The notes beneath the pieces were generated by a model. That model was not told where the DNA came from, searched no databases, and saw only the letters and a program-made list of their open reading frames with translations. Both the position numbers and the translations under genes were made by a program. Shown one piece after another: positions 52,071 through 60,511 of a DNA stretch of 64,000 bases. Origin of the DNA: Tidjanibacter massiliensis (lineage in GTDB: Bacteria > Bacteroidota > Bacteroidia > Bacteroidales > Rikenellaceae). Location: assembly GCF_900104605.1 (NCBI RefSeq), contig NZ_LT629960.1:248001-312000 (forward strand), given 5' to 3'. How positions within the stretch are numbered: the stretch's first letter is position 1; the number at the start of each line of letters is the position of its first letter.

Positions 52071-52263
52071 AATGACATACGCCGAAGCAATGGCTGAAAT
52101 CGAGGCGATTCTGGCGAAGATGAACGAGGCCAACCCCGATATCGATGCGCTGGCCGGGCAGGTACGCCGGGCAGGCGAACTCATCCGCTTCTGCCGCGGG
52201 CGGCTCCGCAAGGCGGAAAAGGAGGTGGCCGAAGCGCTCGGCGAAGAGGAGAAGGAACAGTGA
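52057..52263 (+). CDS. xseB: Exodeoxyribonuclease VII small subunit
   Basis: A 68-residue helical protein: TYAEAMAEIEAILAKMNEANPDIDAL then ELIRFCRGRLRKAEKEV, the two-helix pattern of XseB, which binds several copies per XseA coiled-coil arm. The 14-nt overlap with xseA and size confirm the call. Confidence 0.92.
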   Translation: MGKSEMTYAEAMAEIEAILAKMNEANPDIDALAGQVRRAGELIRFCRGRLRKAEKEVAEALGEEEKEQ

Positions 52264-52426
52264 CGGGAGCGGTTGCCGTACCTCTTCCTGCACGGCCTGT
52301 TTTCGGGCTGTGGTTTCCGTTCCGGCGGGTGGCGGTCGTCCTGTCCGGAGGATTTTCCGGCTGCCGCCGCCTCACCGACAGGGAGAGGCGGCCGGGGCAG
52401 GTGCTCGGAGCGCTTCTCCGTTGCGG

Positions 52427-52768
52427 TTAGAAGGTGAAGCCCGCGGTGAAGGAGAGCGAGGCGGTCAGCTCGGAGGATTCGTGCACGGGCCGGCCGTTGA
52501 TTCCATAGTCCCTGGAGAATTCTCCGTAGTTTATCATGACGCCGAGGCCGAGATGAAGGGCCCGGCGTTTTCGCAGGCGGAACGACACGCCTGCTTCCGG
52601 ATGGTAGTAGAGCCAGGTGGGGTTTCCGTAGGTGAAAGGCTTCGGGTCAGTATAGGGTTCCATACGGCAATAATCGACCATGTCGATGGGAAAGTTCAAA
52701 CCGAGGTCGAGTTGGCAATAAGGGGTGATACGTGTCGGTAGAAAGGAGTATTTTGTCCGGAATATGTG
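52427..52768 (-). pseudogene. C-terminal half of a disrupted outer-membrane beta-barrel protein gene
   Basis: In-frame reading (minus strand) from about 52768 gives alternating barrel strands (LPTRITPYCQLDLGLNFP, WLYYHPEAGVSFRLRK, LHLGLGVMINYG) and ends TASLSFTAGFTF with the terminal Phe of BAM substrates. There is no proper start or signal peptide; the part that should precede it is found at 53576-53821, on the other side of an AT-rich insert. The two halves therefore appear to be one gene split by insertion. Confidence 0.7.
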
Positions 52769-52833
52769 AAGACGGTAAATACAAAGGAAATTGCCGGGAG
52801 AAGAAATTACTTCATAATAAAAATATATAAAAT

Positions 52834-53355
52834 ATGAAAAGTATCAACATTGACAATTTAAATCATCCGCTTTACAAAACATTTGAAGACCTTTATTCTT
52901 CCAGTTTCCCTATTTTTGAACAAAGGACAAAAAAGCAACAAGAGACAGCTTTTGATAATACAAACTATCATCTAATAGGATATGAAGACAATGGCAAATT
53001 TATTGGATTCATTTCCTATTGGAAATTTCCCTCTTATCTTTATATCGAACACTTTGCTATTGATACAAAGATTAGAGGGAAAGGATATGGCAGTATTGTA
53101 CTAAACGATTTTATCAAATCAACAGATAAAATCGTCCTTTTAGAAATAGATCCTATTACAGATAGGATTTCTGAAGCTCGTTTAAGATTTTATAAAAGAT
53201 GTGGGTTCTATGAAAATCCATATTCACATAAACATCCAGTTTATCGTAAAGAGTTTCATCCACATTCTTTAATTATACTTACCACAAAGCGACAAATATC
53301 AGAGAATGAATATCAAAAATTCAATCTTGATTTGAGTACAACTGTAATGAAATAA
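52834..53355 (+). CDS. GNAT N-acetyltransferase in an AT-rich insert
   Basis: A 173-residue acetyltransferase. GYEDNGKFIGFISYWKF is followed by the acetyl-CoA loop RGKGYGS in TKIRGKGYGSIVLNDFI, then LRFYKRCGFYEN, a typical GNAT end. Composition is far more AT-rich than all neighbours (Lys, Ile, Asn and Phe-rich with A/T third positions), so it is recently acquired DNA. It lies inside a disrupted barrel gene and has its own strong terminator. Substrate unknown; antibiotic-modifying relatives exist but nothing here proves that role. Confidence 0.85.
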   Translation: MKSINIDNLNHPLYKTFEDLYSSSFPIFEQRTKKQQETAFDNTNYHLIGYEDNGKFIGFISYWKFPSYLYIEHFAIDTKIRGKGYGSIVLNDFIKSTDKIVLLEIDPITDRISEARLRFYKRCGFYENPYSHKHPVYRKEFHPHSLIILTTKRQISENEYQKFNLDLSTTVMK

Positions 53356-53380
53356 GAAGATTAAGGCTAAAACAGTATCT

Positions 53381-53420
53381 AAAAAGGAGACTAGAATCAG
53401 ATTTTGAGTCTCCTTTTTTT
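53381..53420. terminator. Rho-independent (bidirectional) terminator after the AT-rich GNAT gene
   Basis: A 12-bp stem (53381-53392 with 53407-53418) and 14-nt loop, with an A run before and a T run after. It works for the plus-strand gene and could work on the other strand too. Confidence 0.88.
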
Positions 53421-53555
53421 GAGAATACAAAATATAGTTGTGCTTGTGTACGATAAGAGAGTTATTTGACAGCATAGCAACGCAAAACACTGAAATTCGC
53501 ACGGTTGCCAAATCGTTACCTCCATCTCTCAAATAATTCGCTAAAAGTTTATTTC

Positions 53556-53821
53556 TCAATTGACTAAGTCAAATCGTTGAAAATCTAAATAAACGGAGGC
53601 TTGGATGCCGAGACCGAGAAACCAGTGCCTGTCGAAGGTGTAGCCGCCCGTAAAGGAGAACGGATGAAATCCTCTTACCCGGAATTTGTCGGCGCCGACG
53701 AATCCTCCCGTCTCTATCGTGAAGTTTGTGCCGCGGTACTTTTCGGGTCCTGCGCCTGCGTCGTGGGTGCGTGCAGCAGGAACAGCCCTGCAAGCAGGGT
53801 GATGAAAGTCGTTTTGCCCAT
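53556..53821 (-). pseudogene. N-terminal half of the disrupted outer-membrane beta-barrel gene, also frameshifted
   Basis: The ATG at 53819-53821 starts a good signal peptide (MGKTTFITLLAGLFLLHAP, cleavage near TQAQ) but stops after 35 codons. One frame over, from about 53745 on, the mature barrel begins (EKYRGTNFTIETGGFVG, then FTGGYTFDRHWFLGLGIQASVYLDFQRF). It loses similarity near 53576, where AT-rich DNA begins. A single-base frameshift near the signal-cleavage site plus the insertion inactivate the gene. Its C-terminal half lies at 52427-52768. Confidence 0.7.
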
Positions 53822-53931
53822 AGGTCGTGTCGGTTTCGGTTATTTTCAATTATAGATGCACGGAAGTTTCGTTTTGTTGCATGGGCCGGAATTTTTTCTG
53901 GCAAGGGCGTGGCCTGTATTGGCAGAGGGTG

Positions 53932-54081
53932 ATGACGGTCATACGCAGCGGCGAAACATACGGCGACGTGGCGTTCGATTCCTTCGCCGAGGTCCAGTGT
54001 CGCCGGGCCGTCCGAAGGGCGCTTAGGAAGGCTGCCAGCATGGGAATCGGAGAACGTTCCGCAGGTACCGTTTTCCCGTAA
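53932..54081 (+). CDS. Possible 49-aa protein
   Basis: A short basic ORF (MTVIRSGETYGDVAFDSFAEVQ..., many Arg) ending 24 nt before a good rho-independent terminator on the same strand, which implies a transcript here. No family recognised and no clear promoter. It could be a real small gene or the end of a longer decayed one. Confidence 0.4.
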   Translation: MTVIRSGETYGDVAFDSFAEVQCRRAVRRALRKAASMGIGERSAGTVFP

Positions 54082-54104
54082 ACGATAGGTCGGCAGCCGC
54101 TTCG

Positions 54105-54137
54105 GCCGGCCTCATGCAGAGGCCGGCTTGCTTTTTA
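54105..54137 (+). terminator. Rho-independent terminator
   Basis: A 9-bp GC stem (54105-54113 with 54119-54127) with an ATGCA loop, followed by TTGCTTTTT. Confidence 0.8.
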
Positions 54138-54285
54138 CCTACATATGAAATGTAAAATACCGTGTGATTTGTTGTGGTAATTAACGCATATATCTAATAA
54201 AATATTAAATTAGTTATATGAGTGTGTGTTAAAAATTTTTATGCAATATTATTAACACGCATAAGTTATTATATATTTTTATTTC

Positions 54286-54293
54286 TATATTTG
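54286..54293 (+). promoter_or_regulatory. Promoter -7 box (TATATTTG) of the BACON/propeller lipoprotein gene
   Basis: Exact TAnnTTTG in a very AT-rich stretch (54140-54300) that otherwise holds no gene. The leader to the ATG at 54357 is about 58 nt. Confidence 0.65.
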
Positions 54294-54356
54294 TCCATGA
54301 AGGATGGAAGTTTCAAAAGGCTTTTCCCTTTACGAAATCAAAAAACTACCGACACC

Positions 54357-55850
54357 ATGAAAAAACTTTTCACTATGGGTATCGCCGCGGCGATACTGAC
54401 ACTCTCCTTATTAGAAGGATGTGCCAAAACGGAAGAGACGTTCCATTACGTCAATCTGAGTCAGGTGGCCTGCTCGTTCCTCGGCGAGGGCAACCAGCCG
54501 CTCGAAATCACTGTCAGGACTTCGCCCGCTGCATACGAAGCCACTCCCGATGCCACATGGGTCAAAGTGGAGAAGAGTGAAGACGGCAAGATTCTTACCC
54601 TGACCGTCGATGACAACGACACCGGTGCCGAACGCAGTACCGCCGTTACTATCGCCGCGGGGCAGGCTTTGCAGACGATAACAGTGAACCAGCTTCCGAA
54701 GGACAGCGCGTTCGCCCGTTACCGCCAGATGTTAAATTATCAGTCGGGAGGTGCCATGTCGCCCAACGGCAAATACGTGGGCGGATTCGTTCCTTCTATC
54801 GCGCCGGACGACTCTTGGCAGTATTCGCCCGTCATCACCGATCTCGAAACGGGGGAAGTCTATGAGTTCGGCCCTTTCCCCGAAGCAGTCTATTACATGA
54901 CAGACAACATGTGCATCTCCGACCAGGGCCAGCTCTTCATCCATGACGGTTCCAACGGCGGCATGATTGTCATCGATACGGAGGGCAACATCACCCATCC
55001 CGAGTCCCCGGCAGGCTTTACCGGCAAACCGACAATCAGTAATATTTCGGCCGACGGTAAATACTGGGTGGGATATGCGATAAACGGTAAAGTGTTTGAG
55101 GACCCTACCCCCGGCAAAGCATTGCTGTGGATAGACGGTGTACCGCACGAACTTCCCTGGCCCGAACTGAACTATCGCAATGAGGAGCCGTGGTACGGCG
55201 GTATGGCCCGCGGCATCTCCGCAAACGGCGAAATCATCTACGGTACCTCGTGGGAGAACTCCGATTTCGGCATGCTCTATTGGGTAAATGATGGCGAAAA
55301 TACCGCACAGCCGAAGTGGGTCGGCGAAGACGTCAGGGAAGTCACCGAAATCACCATGCAGATGGGCGACGGCACCGAGTACACAACCCATAAGGTCTAC
55401 GGCTGCATCTGCACTGCCAATAATACCAAAATCAGCCCCAACGGCAAGTGGATTGCCACTTCGTACCGTACTGAAGAGCCGTCCGAAGACCGGATAAGTT
55501 TCGTTACCTCCCAGACAGCGGCTTTCTACAACACCGAGACCGAGACGACCACTATCGTCAGTGACTACGGCGAGTCTACCGGTCTGCACGTGACCGACGA
55601 TGGCATCGCCTTCATCGGCATCGGCAGCCTGGGTATCACCTCCTGTCATGTATATGACTTGAATACGGGTACCGACCTCGGCAGCATGGCCGACTGGGTC
55701 TATGACACCTATGGCATCATCATCTCCGATACCGGTTTCATCGATTATGTAACGCCCGACGGCAAATACCTCATCGGTTCCATGCCCATAGCATCGGCAG
55801 GAGGCACTACCTATGTCAGTTGGTACATCGCACCGCCCCTCGCGAAATAA
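54357..55850 (+). CDS. Lipoprotein with BACON-like domain and beta-propeller-like repeats
   Basis: A 497-residue lipoprotein (SPII signal LSLLEGC, Cys22). Residues about 28-115 are BACON-like (SFLGEGNQPLEITVRTSP, ATWVKVEKSEDGKILTLTV, QTITVNQLP). The rest contains recurring SPNGKYVGG / SADGKYWVG / SPNGKWIAT / TPDGKYLIG units, the pattern of blades in beta-propeller proteins. It is probably surface-exposed and may bind glycan or mucin, but no catalytic residues are evident. The frame is open upstream to 54222, but the ATG at 54357 gives the signal peptide. Another BACON lipoprotein follows after 80 nt. Confidence 0.8.
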   Translation: MKKLFTMGIAAAILTLSLLEGCAKTEETFHYVNLSQVACSFLGEGNQPLEITVRTSPAAYEATPDATWVKVEKSEDGKILTLTVDDNDTGAERSTAVTIAAGQALQTITVNQLPKDSAFARYRQMLNYQSGGAMSPNGKYVGGFVPSIAPDDSWQYSPVITDLETGEVYEFGPFPEAVYYMTDNMCISDQGQLFIHDGSNGGMIVIDTEGNITHPESPAGFTGKPTISNISADGKYWVGYAINGKVFEDPTPGKALLWIDGVPHELPWPELNYRNEEPWYGGMARGISANGEIIYGTSWENSDFGMLYWVNDGENTAQPKWVGEDVREVTEITMQMGDGTEYTTHKVYGCICTANNTKISPNGKWIATSYRTEEPSEDRISFVTSQTAAFYNTETETTTIVSDYGESTGLHVTDDGIAFIGIGSLGITSCHVYDLNTGTDLGSMADWVYDTYGIIISDTGFIDYVTPDGKYLIGSMPIASAGGTTYVSWYIAPPLAK

Positions 55851-55930
55851 TATAATGTATGACGACGAGGGCAACGGCATCCTTACCGGAACGGCCGTAG
55901 CCTTAGTAAATATGTAAAAACAAAAACGAC

Positions 55931-57445
55931 ATGAAAAAAATATTGTTCATTGCAGCGGCCTGCCTGCTTGCCGCAGCCTGCTCGCCGACCGACGGTGAGT
56001 CAACCACCGCATCGCTCGAAGTATCCCCCTCGTCGCTCGCCTTCGGTGCGGAGGATACGACTCCGCAGGAGATTACCGTGACCGCTACCGGCGTGGAGTG
56101 GGAATATACCGTTCCCTCGTCGGCCGACTGGATTACCGTGGACGATGGAACGGCCGGAAAACTGCTGGTTTCGGTAGCCAAGAATCCGACGGCCGAGAAG
56201 CGTACCGCATCCATCGCCGTCAAGCCCGTGAACAACGACGACGTGAAGGCCAAGAGCGTAACCGTCACGCAGGCCGGTTCTGAGACTCCGGAGGTCTATT
56301 CGCTGACGGTGGACCCGGCGGCGCTGACTTTCGAGGCCGAGGGCGCCGCAGGCCAGAGCGTGAAGGTGACCGCTTCGGGCGAGGGGATGACCTGGAGCGC
56401 CGCGGTGGAGGACGCCGCCAAAGAGTGGATAACCCTCTCTGCGACGGAAGGTACCGAAGGGGAGACGACGCTGACCGTCACGGTGCAGGACAATCCCGAC
56501 ACGGCGGAACGTTCGGCGAACGTCACCCTGACGCCGAGTGCGGAGTCGGCAGGTCCGAAGGCCATCCGCGTGACGCAGGAGGCTAAGGTGCTGCCCCCCT
56601 CCTTCTCGATGTCCTATGAAGGGGGAGAACTGCCCGAAGAGGGGTTCGTATTTGACTACGCAGGACGCGACAGCTATTCGATAGACGTTACGGCCGTAAA
56701 CATCGAATGGAATGTGAAGACCGTCTATGATGAAGGCACCGTTTCCGGCTGGTTGACGGCGGATACCTATAAAAGCGATAATGTGAACCTTATTAAAATG
56801 CGCATCGACGAGAACCGGAACGAGTCGCCCGACCCGCGTACCGCCCGAGTGGTGGTCACCACGAATGCAGAGGGTATCGGCCCGTTCGAGATTCCCGTGA
56901 CGCAGGAGGGCAAGCCCGAATTCCTCAGCACGCTCGAAGAGGATGTCGATTTCGGAACGTTAACCAACGGGTATGCTGTCGTATATCCCAACAACGAAAA
57001 CCGTAACGAACCGGTAACTCGTTGGGACCTTCGATTCTGGAGCGACGGCATCGAATATCAGAATGCGGCAAAACCGTACAAGGGTACGGGCGACCGGCTG
57101 AATCTCTATCTCTACACCGAGCCGATAACAGCCAATGACGACAACGAATATTATATTCCGGACGGTATCTATACGGTTGCCCTCTATTCCGAAGAGACAT
57201 CGGAATCGAGGGCCGGCGATATCGAGTACGGCCAGGAATCGGGAGCGTTCCATTTCCCGTTCGGCAGCTGGTATGTACGGTTGGAGGACAGTGACTATAC
57301 CGACAAGGCTTGTATCCGTACGGGTACGGCTACCGTAACCCGCAGCGGTGAATCCTATACGATTGTATTCGATTTCGTCAGCGATGCCGGCTATAAGGTT
57401 GCAGGTTCGTACGAAGGAGTTTTCGACCTGCACGCACAGCCCTGA
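55931..57445 (+). CDS. Lipoprotein with three BACON domains
   Basis: A 504-residue lipoprotein (SPII signal LLAAACSP, Cys17). Three BACON-type repeats are visible at about 30-115, 125-217 and 222-328. Each has a strand pattern ending in a V-T-Q phrase: SVTVTQAG, AIRVTQEA, EIPVTQEG. They are followed by a C-terminal beta-rich domain (about 330-504) with WDLRFWSDGIEYQN and a final FDLHAQP. BACON domains are common in Bacteroidetes glycan-active surface proteins, so a binding role is likely. Probably co-transcribed with the preceding lipoprotein. Confidence 0.85.
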   Translation: MKKILFIAAACLLAAACSPTDGESTTASLEVSPSSLAFGAEDTTPQEITVTATGVEWEYTVPSSADWITVDDGTAGKLLVSVAKNPTAEKRTASIAVKPVNNDDVKAKSVTVTQAGSETPEVYSLTVDPAALTFEAEGAAGQSVKVTASGEGMTWSAAVEDAAKEWITLSATEGTEGETTLTVTVQDNPDTAERSANVTLTPSAESAGPKAIRVTQEAKVLPPSFSMSYEGGELPEEGFVFDYAGRDSYSIDVTAVNIEWNVKTVYDEGTVSGWLTADTYKSDNVNLIKMRIDENRNESPDPRTARVVVTTNAEGIGPFEIPVTQEGKPEFLSTLEEDVDFGTLTNGYAVVYPNNENRNEPVTRWDLRFWSDGIEYQNAAKPYKGTGDRLNLYLYTEPITANDDNEYYIPDGIYTVALYSEETSESRAGDIEYGQESGAFHFPFGSWYVRLEDSDYTDKACIRTGTATVTRSGESYTIVFDFVSDAGYKVAGSYEGVFDLHAQP

Positions 57446-57611
57446 TACCGGCTGGGAAACATGACAGGCTTTCCGGGCCGCAGGTACATATTGCGAGTGC
57501 CTGCGGCCCGGTTTGCGGTGTGCCGGACGGAAACGGAAGAGGTTGACTGCTGCGTTCGGACGATGCGAGTCGTTCCGGCGGGACTGCCGTACGACGGCAG
57601 CGGAGCGTCGG

Positions 57612-59033
57612 TCATCCGTTTCCGAAAAATCGCTCGTCGAAATTCACGAGGTAGACCTGCTCGCTCGCACGGGTAAGGGCGGTGTAGAGCCAGCGCATGA
57701 GGTCGCGGCTCATGGGTTCGTCGCCGAAGAGCATCCGGTCGATGAAGACGGCCTTCCACTCTCCGCCCTGTGCCTTGTGGGCCGTGACGGCATAGGCAAA
57801 CTTCACCTGTACGGCATTGAAGTGTGGGTTCTCGCGCACTTCCTTGTAGCGTTTGGCTTTGCTCCTGATGTGTTCGTAGTCTTCGCTGACGGCGTAAAAG
57901 AGCGCATTGCCCTGTTCGTGCGTCAGCGCGGGGGCTTCGGAGGCGAGGGTGTCGAGCAGGATTTTGCACTCGATTTCGTAGTCGTCGTAGTCGGGAAAGC
58001 TGAGCCGGGCCTCGGCAAAGCGGAAGCCGTAGAAATCTTCGAAACGCCGCAGTTTGACCAGTCGGGCCGTGTCGCCGTTGGCCATGAAATCCATATGCGG
58101 CTCCTCCTCCCGCTCCGTAAAGTAGTAGTTGTTCTTCACCACCATCAGCATGTCGCCCGACTCTATCTCCTCCTCGGCGAAGAGCACATGGCGCCGGATG
58201 CCTTCGTTAAAACGGTTGGCCCGCCGGTTGGAACGGGTGATGACGATGGTCTCTTCGCGTCCGTAGCGGGAATAGCACTCCTCCACCTTTTCGAGGAACT
58301 CCCCGCCGTCTATCGCCCGGAAGTCGGGATAGGACATCTCGAAGAGGGGAGGCTCCGTGATGCCCGCCTCCAGCATGCACCGCACCATGGTGGCGTTGAA
58401 CAGGATGCCCGAATCGTCGCTCTGGCGCATCACTTCGTCCAGCGTGCCGTACTCCACCGCACCGTATGCTGCCATGAAATCGGGGTCGAGCGCCGGACTG
58501 CGGTCGTGTCCTACCGGCGGCAGCTGGGCATCGTCGCCCACGAAGAGGATGCGGCAGCGTGTACCCTGCCGGACATATCGGAAGAGGTCGTCGAGCAGCG
58601 AGCCGCTTCCGAAGGGAGAGCCCGCATCGGCGGAGGCGGAGAGCATGGAGGCTTCGTCGACGATGAAACAGGCGTCCTTTTCGCGGTTGAAGTCGAGCGA
58701 GAACCCCGGTTCGGGGTCTGTTGAACTTTTTTGCCGGTAGATTTTCTTGTGTATCGTGGAGGCGCCGAGTCCCGTATGGCGCGCCATGACTTTCGCCGCC
58801 CGTCCGGTAGGGGCGAGCATTACGGGTTTTATCCTCAACTTTTTAAGTGTCGCCACGAACGCCGCAATGATGGACGTCTTGCCCGTTCCAGCATATCCGT
58901 TGAGGATGAAGATGCGTTCGGTATCGGCATCGGAAAGCCATGAGGCCAGCGCCTCGATGATTTTTTTTTGTCCAAGTGTTGGCGCAAATGCAAAATTCGC
59001 GTAAATTTGAGACGCGATATGTTCGTTTAACAT
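57612..59033 (-). CDS. RecD-like ATP-dependent DNA helicase/exonuclease (UvrD_C_2 type)
   Basis: A 473-residue superfamily 1 helicase. Walker A is GYAGTGKT at 46-53, Walker B CFIVDEASM, a further motif VGDDAQLPPVG, and the C-terminal UvrD_C_2 region has VTAHKAQGGEW. It is short, lacking the extra N-terminal domain of RecD2, as in the Bacteroidetes AAA-family exodeoxyribonuclease group. Role in DNA repair or recombination inferred. The promoter box TAAGTTTG lies 46 nt upstream on the minus strand. Confidence 0.85.
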   Translation of the reverse strand: MLNEHIASQIYANFAFAPTLGQKKIIEALASWLSDADTERIFILNGYAGTGKTSIIAAFVATLKKLRIKPVMLAPTGRAAKVMARHTGLGASTIHKKIYRQKSSTDPEPGFSLDFNREKDACFIVDEASMLSASADAGSPFGSGSLLDDLFRYVRQGTRCRILFVGDDAQLPPVGHDRSPALDPDFMAAYGAVEYGTLDEVMRQSDDSGILFNATMVRCMLEAGITEPPLFEMSYPDFRAIDGGEFLEKVEECYSRYGREETIVITRSNRRANRFNEGIRRHVLFAEEEIESGDMLMVVKNNYYFTEREEEPHMDFMANGDTARLVKLRRFEDFYGFRFAEARLSFPDYDDYEIECKILLDTLASEAPALTHEQGNALFYAVSEDYEHIRSKAKRYKEVRENPHFNAVQVKFAYAVTAHKAQGGEWKAVFIDRMLFGDEPMSRDLMRWLYTALTRASEQVYLVNFDERFFGNG

Positions 59034-59079
59034 TGCGAAATATTAGCTTGTAATCCTGTTTTTACTGCCTTACGCGTTA

Positions 59080-59087
59080 CAAACTTA
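59080..59087 (-). promoter_or_regulatory. Promoter -7 box (TAAGTTTG) of the RecD-like helicase gene
   Basis: Exact TAnnTTTG on the minus strand, 46 nt before the ATG of the helicase gene and close to the start of the divergent gene at 59106. Confidence 0.5.
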
Positions 59088-59105
59088 AAAATTAAAAATA
59101 TAGAG

Positions 59106-59723
59106 ATGAAAAAAGTTATCCAGATTGTGCTCGCTGTTGTGATAGTGTTCCTCGCTTTCGTGGTATATCGCCAGCTGACGATTCCGCTCAAGTTCCAGAA
59201 GGAGGTGGAAACGAGGTCTGCGGCCGTAATCGACCGCATCAAGGATATCCGTACCGCCGAAAGGGCCTATAAACAGGTGAATCAGGTCTATACCGGCAAT
59301 TTCGACAGCCTCATCAATTTCGTGCTGAACGACTCCATGGTTTATGAGAAGGCTTTCGGTTCGGCGGACGACTCGGTGGCCGTAGCCCGCGGGCTTGTCA
59401 GCAGGGAGACTTTCAAGGTGGCTGTCATAGATACCATTTTCGGCTCGAAGCAGATGACGCCCGAAAAGGTGGAGATGATTCGGTACATTCCCTATACCGA
59501 CGGCATGGAGTTCATCCTCGAAGCCGGTCAGTTGAAGACCGAATCGGGCGTGACGGTACAGGTGTTCGAGTGCCGCGCTCCTTACAAGGCATTCCTTGCC
59601 GACCTCAACCGACAGGAGCTCATCAACCTGATAGACGAAAGGGAGAATACCTTCAACGACTATCCGGGTATCAAGGTGGGTTCGATGACCAGTGCGACCA
59701 ACGATGCGGGTAACTGGGAATAG
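59106..59723 (+). CDS. Membrane-anchored protein of unknown function
   Basis: A 205-residue protein with one N-terminal membrane helix (about 6-24) followed by a periplasmic or extracytoplasmic domain. A helical region with KFQKEVETRSAAVIDRIKDIRTAERAYK is reminiscent of an N-terminal pilin-like helix, and beta-rich segments follow. No family recognised with certainty. Its stop overlaps the start of the DUF3822 gene by about 20 nt, and rsmD follows, so the three form a unit. Confidence 0.75.
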   Translation: MKKVIQIVLAVVIVFLAFVVYRQLTIPLKFQKEVETRSAAVIDRIKDIRTAERAYKQVNQVYTGNFDSLINFVLNDSMVYEKAFGSADDSVAVARGLVSRETFKVAVIDTIFGSKQMTPEKVEMIRYIPYTDGMEFILEAGQLKTESGVTVQVFECRAPYKAFLADLNRQELINLIDERENTFNDYPGIKVGSMTSATNDAGNWE

Positions 59724-60423
59724 TACCCGTCCGGTGCAAAAGATATTGTCCATTCGGCTCCGGCAGGGTGGACTTTCTTTTTATGCTTCGGACGGCGACG
59801 GTGCGGGGACGGTCTCGATGGAGGCGTATTTCGCCCCCGGGGGGAGCCGGCGCGAACAGATGACAGCGGCGTTCGACGCATTTGCGGAGAAGAGCGGTAT
59901 CGATACATATGATAGGGTGCGGCTTTTTGCCGATACGGCCGATACCGTTTTCGTGCCGGATGCGGTGGTCGGTGATGCCGTGCCGGCGGAGTGGCTCGCC
60001 CGGATGGGGGTGCATCTTTCACCGGACATGAAGGCTGTCCGGACGGAGGCGTATGGGGGCGTCTGTGCCCTATTTCCGGTCGATACGGGTGTCGCATCGT
60101 GGTTGGCGGACAGGCTCGGTCATCGGGCGGCGTGGTACTCCCCGCTTCACGAGAGCATGGCGGCTTTCCGCCGGACGGAGGCTTCGGGCGACTGTTTCGT
60201 GGTCTATCCGACACAGGAGAATGTCTACATCTCCCGGTACGGCACGGCAGGCGAATTGTCGCTTGCGGAGGTCTATCCGTTGCACGGTGCGGCCGATATG
60301 GTCTATTATCTGTCGGAACTTGCCGCCGGGGAGCGTAATATCTCCCTGTATATTTACGGCGACCGGCCCGTGCGTTATACGGATACGTTGAAAAGGTATT
60401 TCGGCCGGGTGGCGGCTATCTGA
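59704..60423 (+). CDS. DUF3822-type protein upstream of rsmD
   Basis: A 239-residue protein. The order (DUF3822, then rsmD) is a recurring Bacteroidetes arrangement, and the sequence fits: KILSIRLRQGGLSFYASD at the start, a middle VSVYLADR-like segment and an ending like LYIYGDRPVRY. The fold may be actin/FtsA-like in family members, but the function is unknown. The start is uncertain: ATG at 59704 or GTG at 59692, both overlapping the previous gene. Confidence 0.8.
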   Translation: MRVTGNSTRPVQKILSIRLRQGGLSFYASDGDGAGTVSMEAYFAPGGSRREQMTAAFDAFAEKSGIDTYDRVRLFADTADTVFVPDAVVGDAVPAEWLARMGVHLSPDMKAVRTEAYGGVCALFPVDTGVASWLADRLGHRAAWYSPLHESMAAFRRTEASGDCFVVYPTQENVYISRYGTAGELSLAEVYPLHGAADMVYYLSELAAGERNISLYIYGDRPVRYTDTLKRYFGRVAAI

Positions 60424-60511
60424 AGTTTCCGCCTTTTGGTTTCGGGCGGCGCAGTGGTATCCGACGTGCCCATGCGGCGGCCATTTGTGTAACACATTTT
60501 CATGCGGTACT

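Noticed and set aside
53299-53559. An 86-codon minus-strand frame in the AT-rich insert
   Set aside because: It overlaps the GNAT 3' end and its terminator. The product is hydrophobic AT-driven sequence without features.
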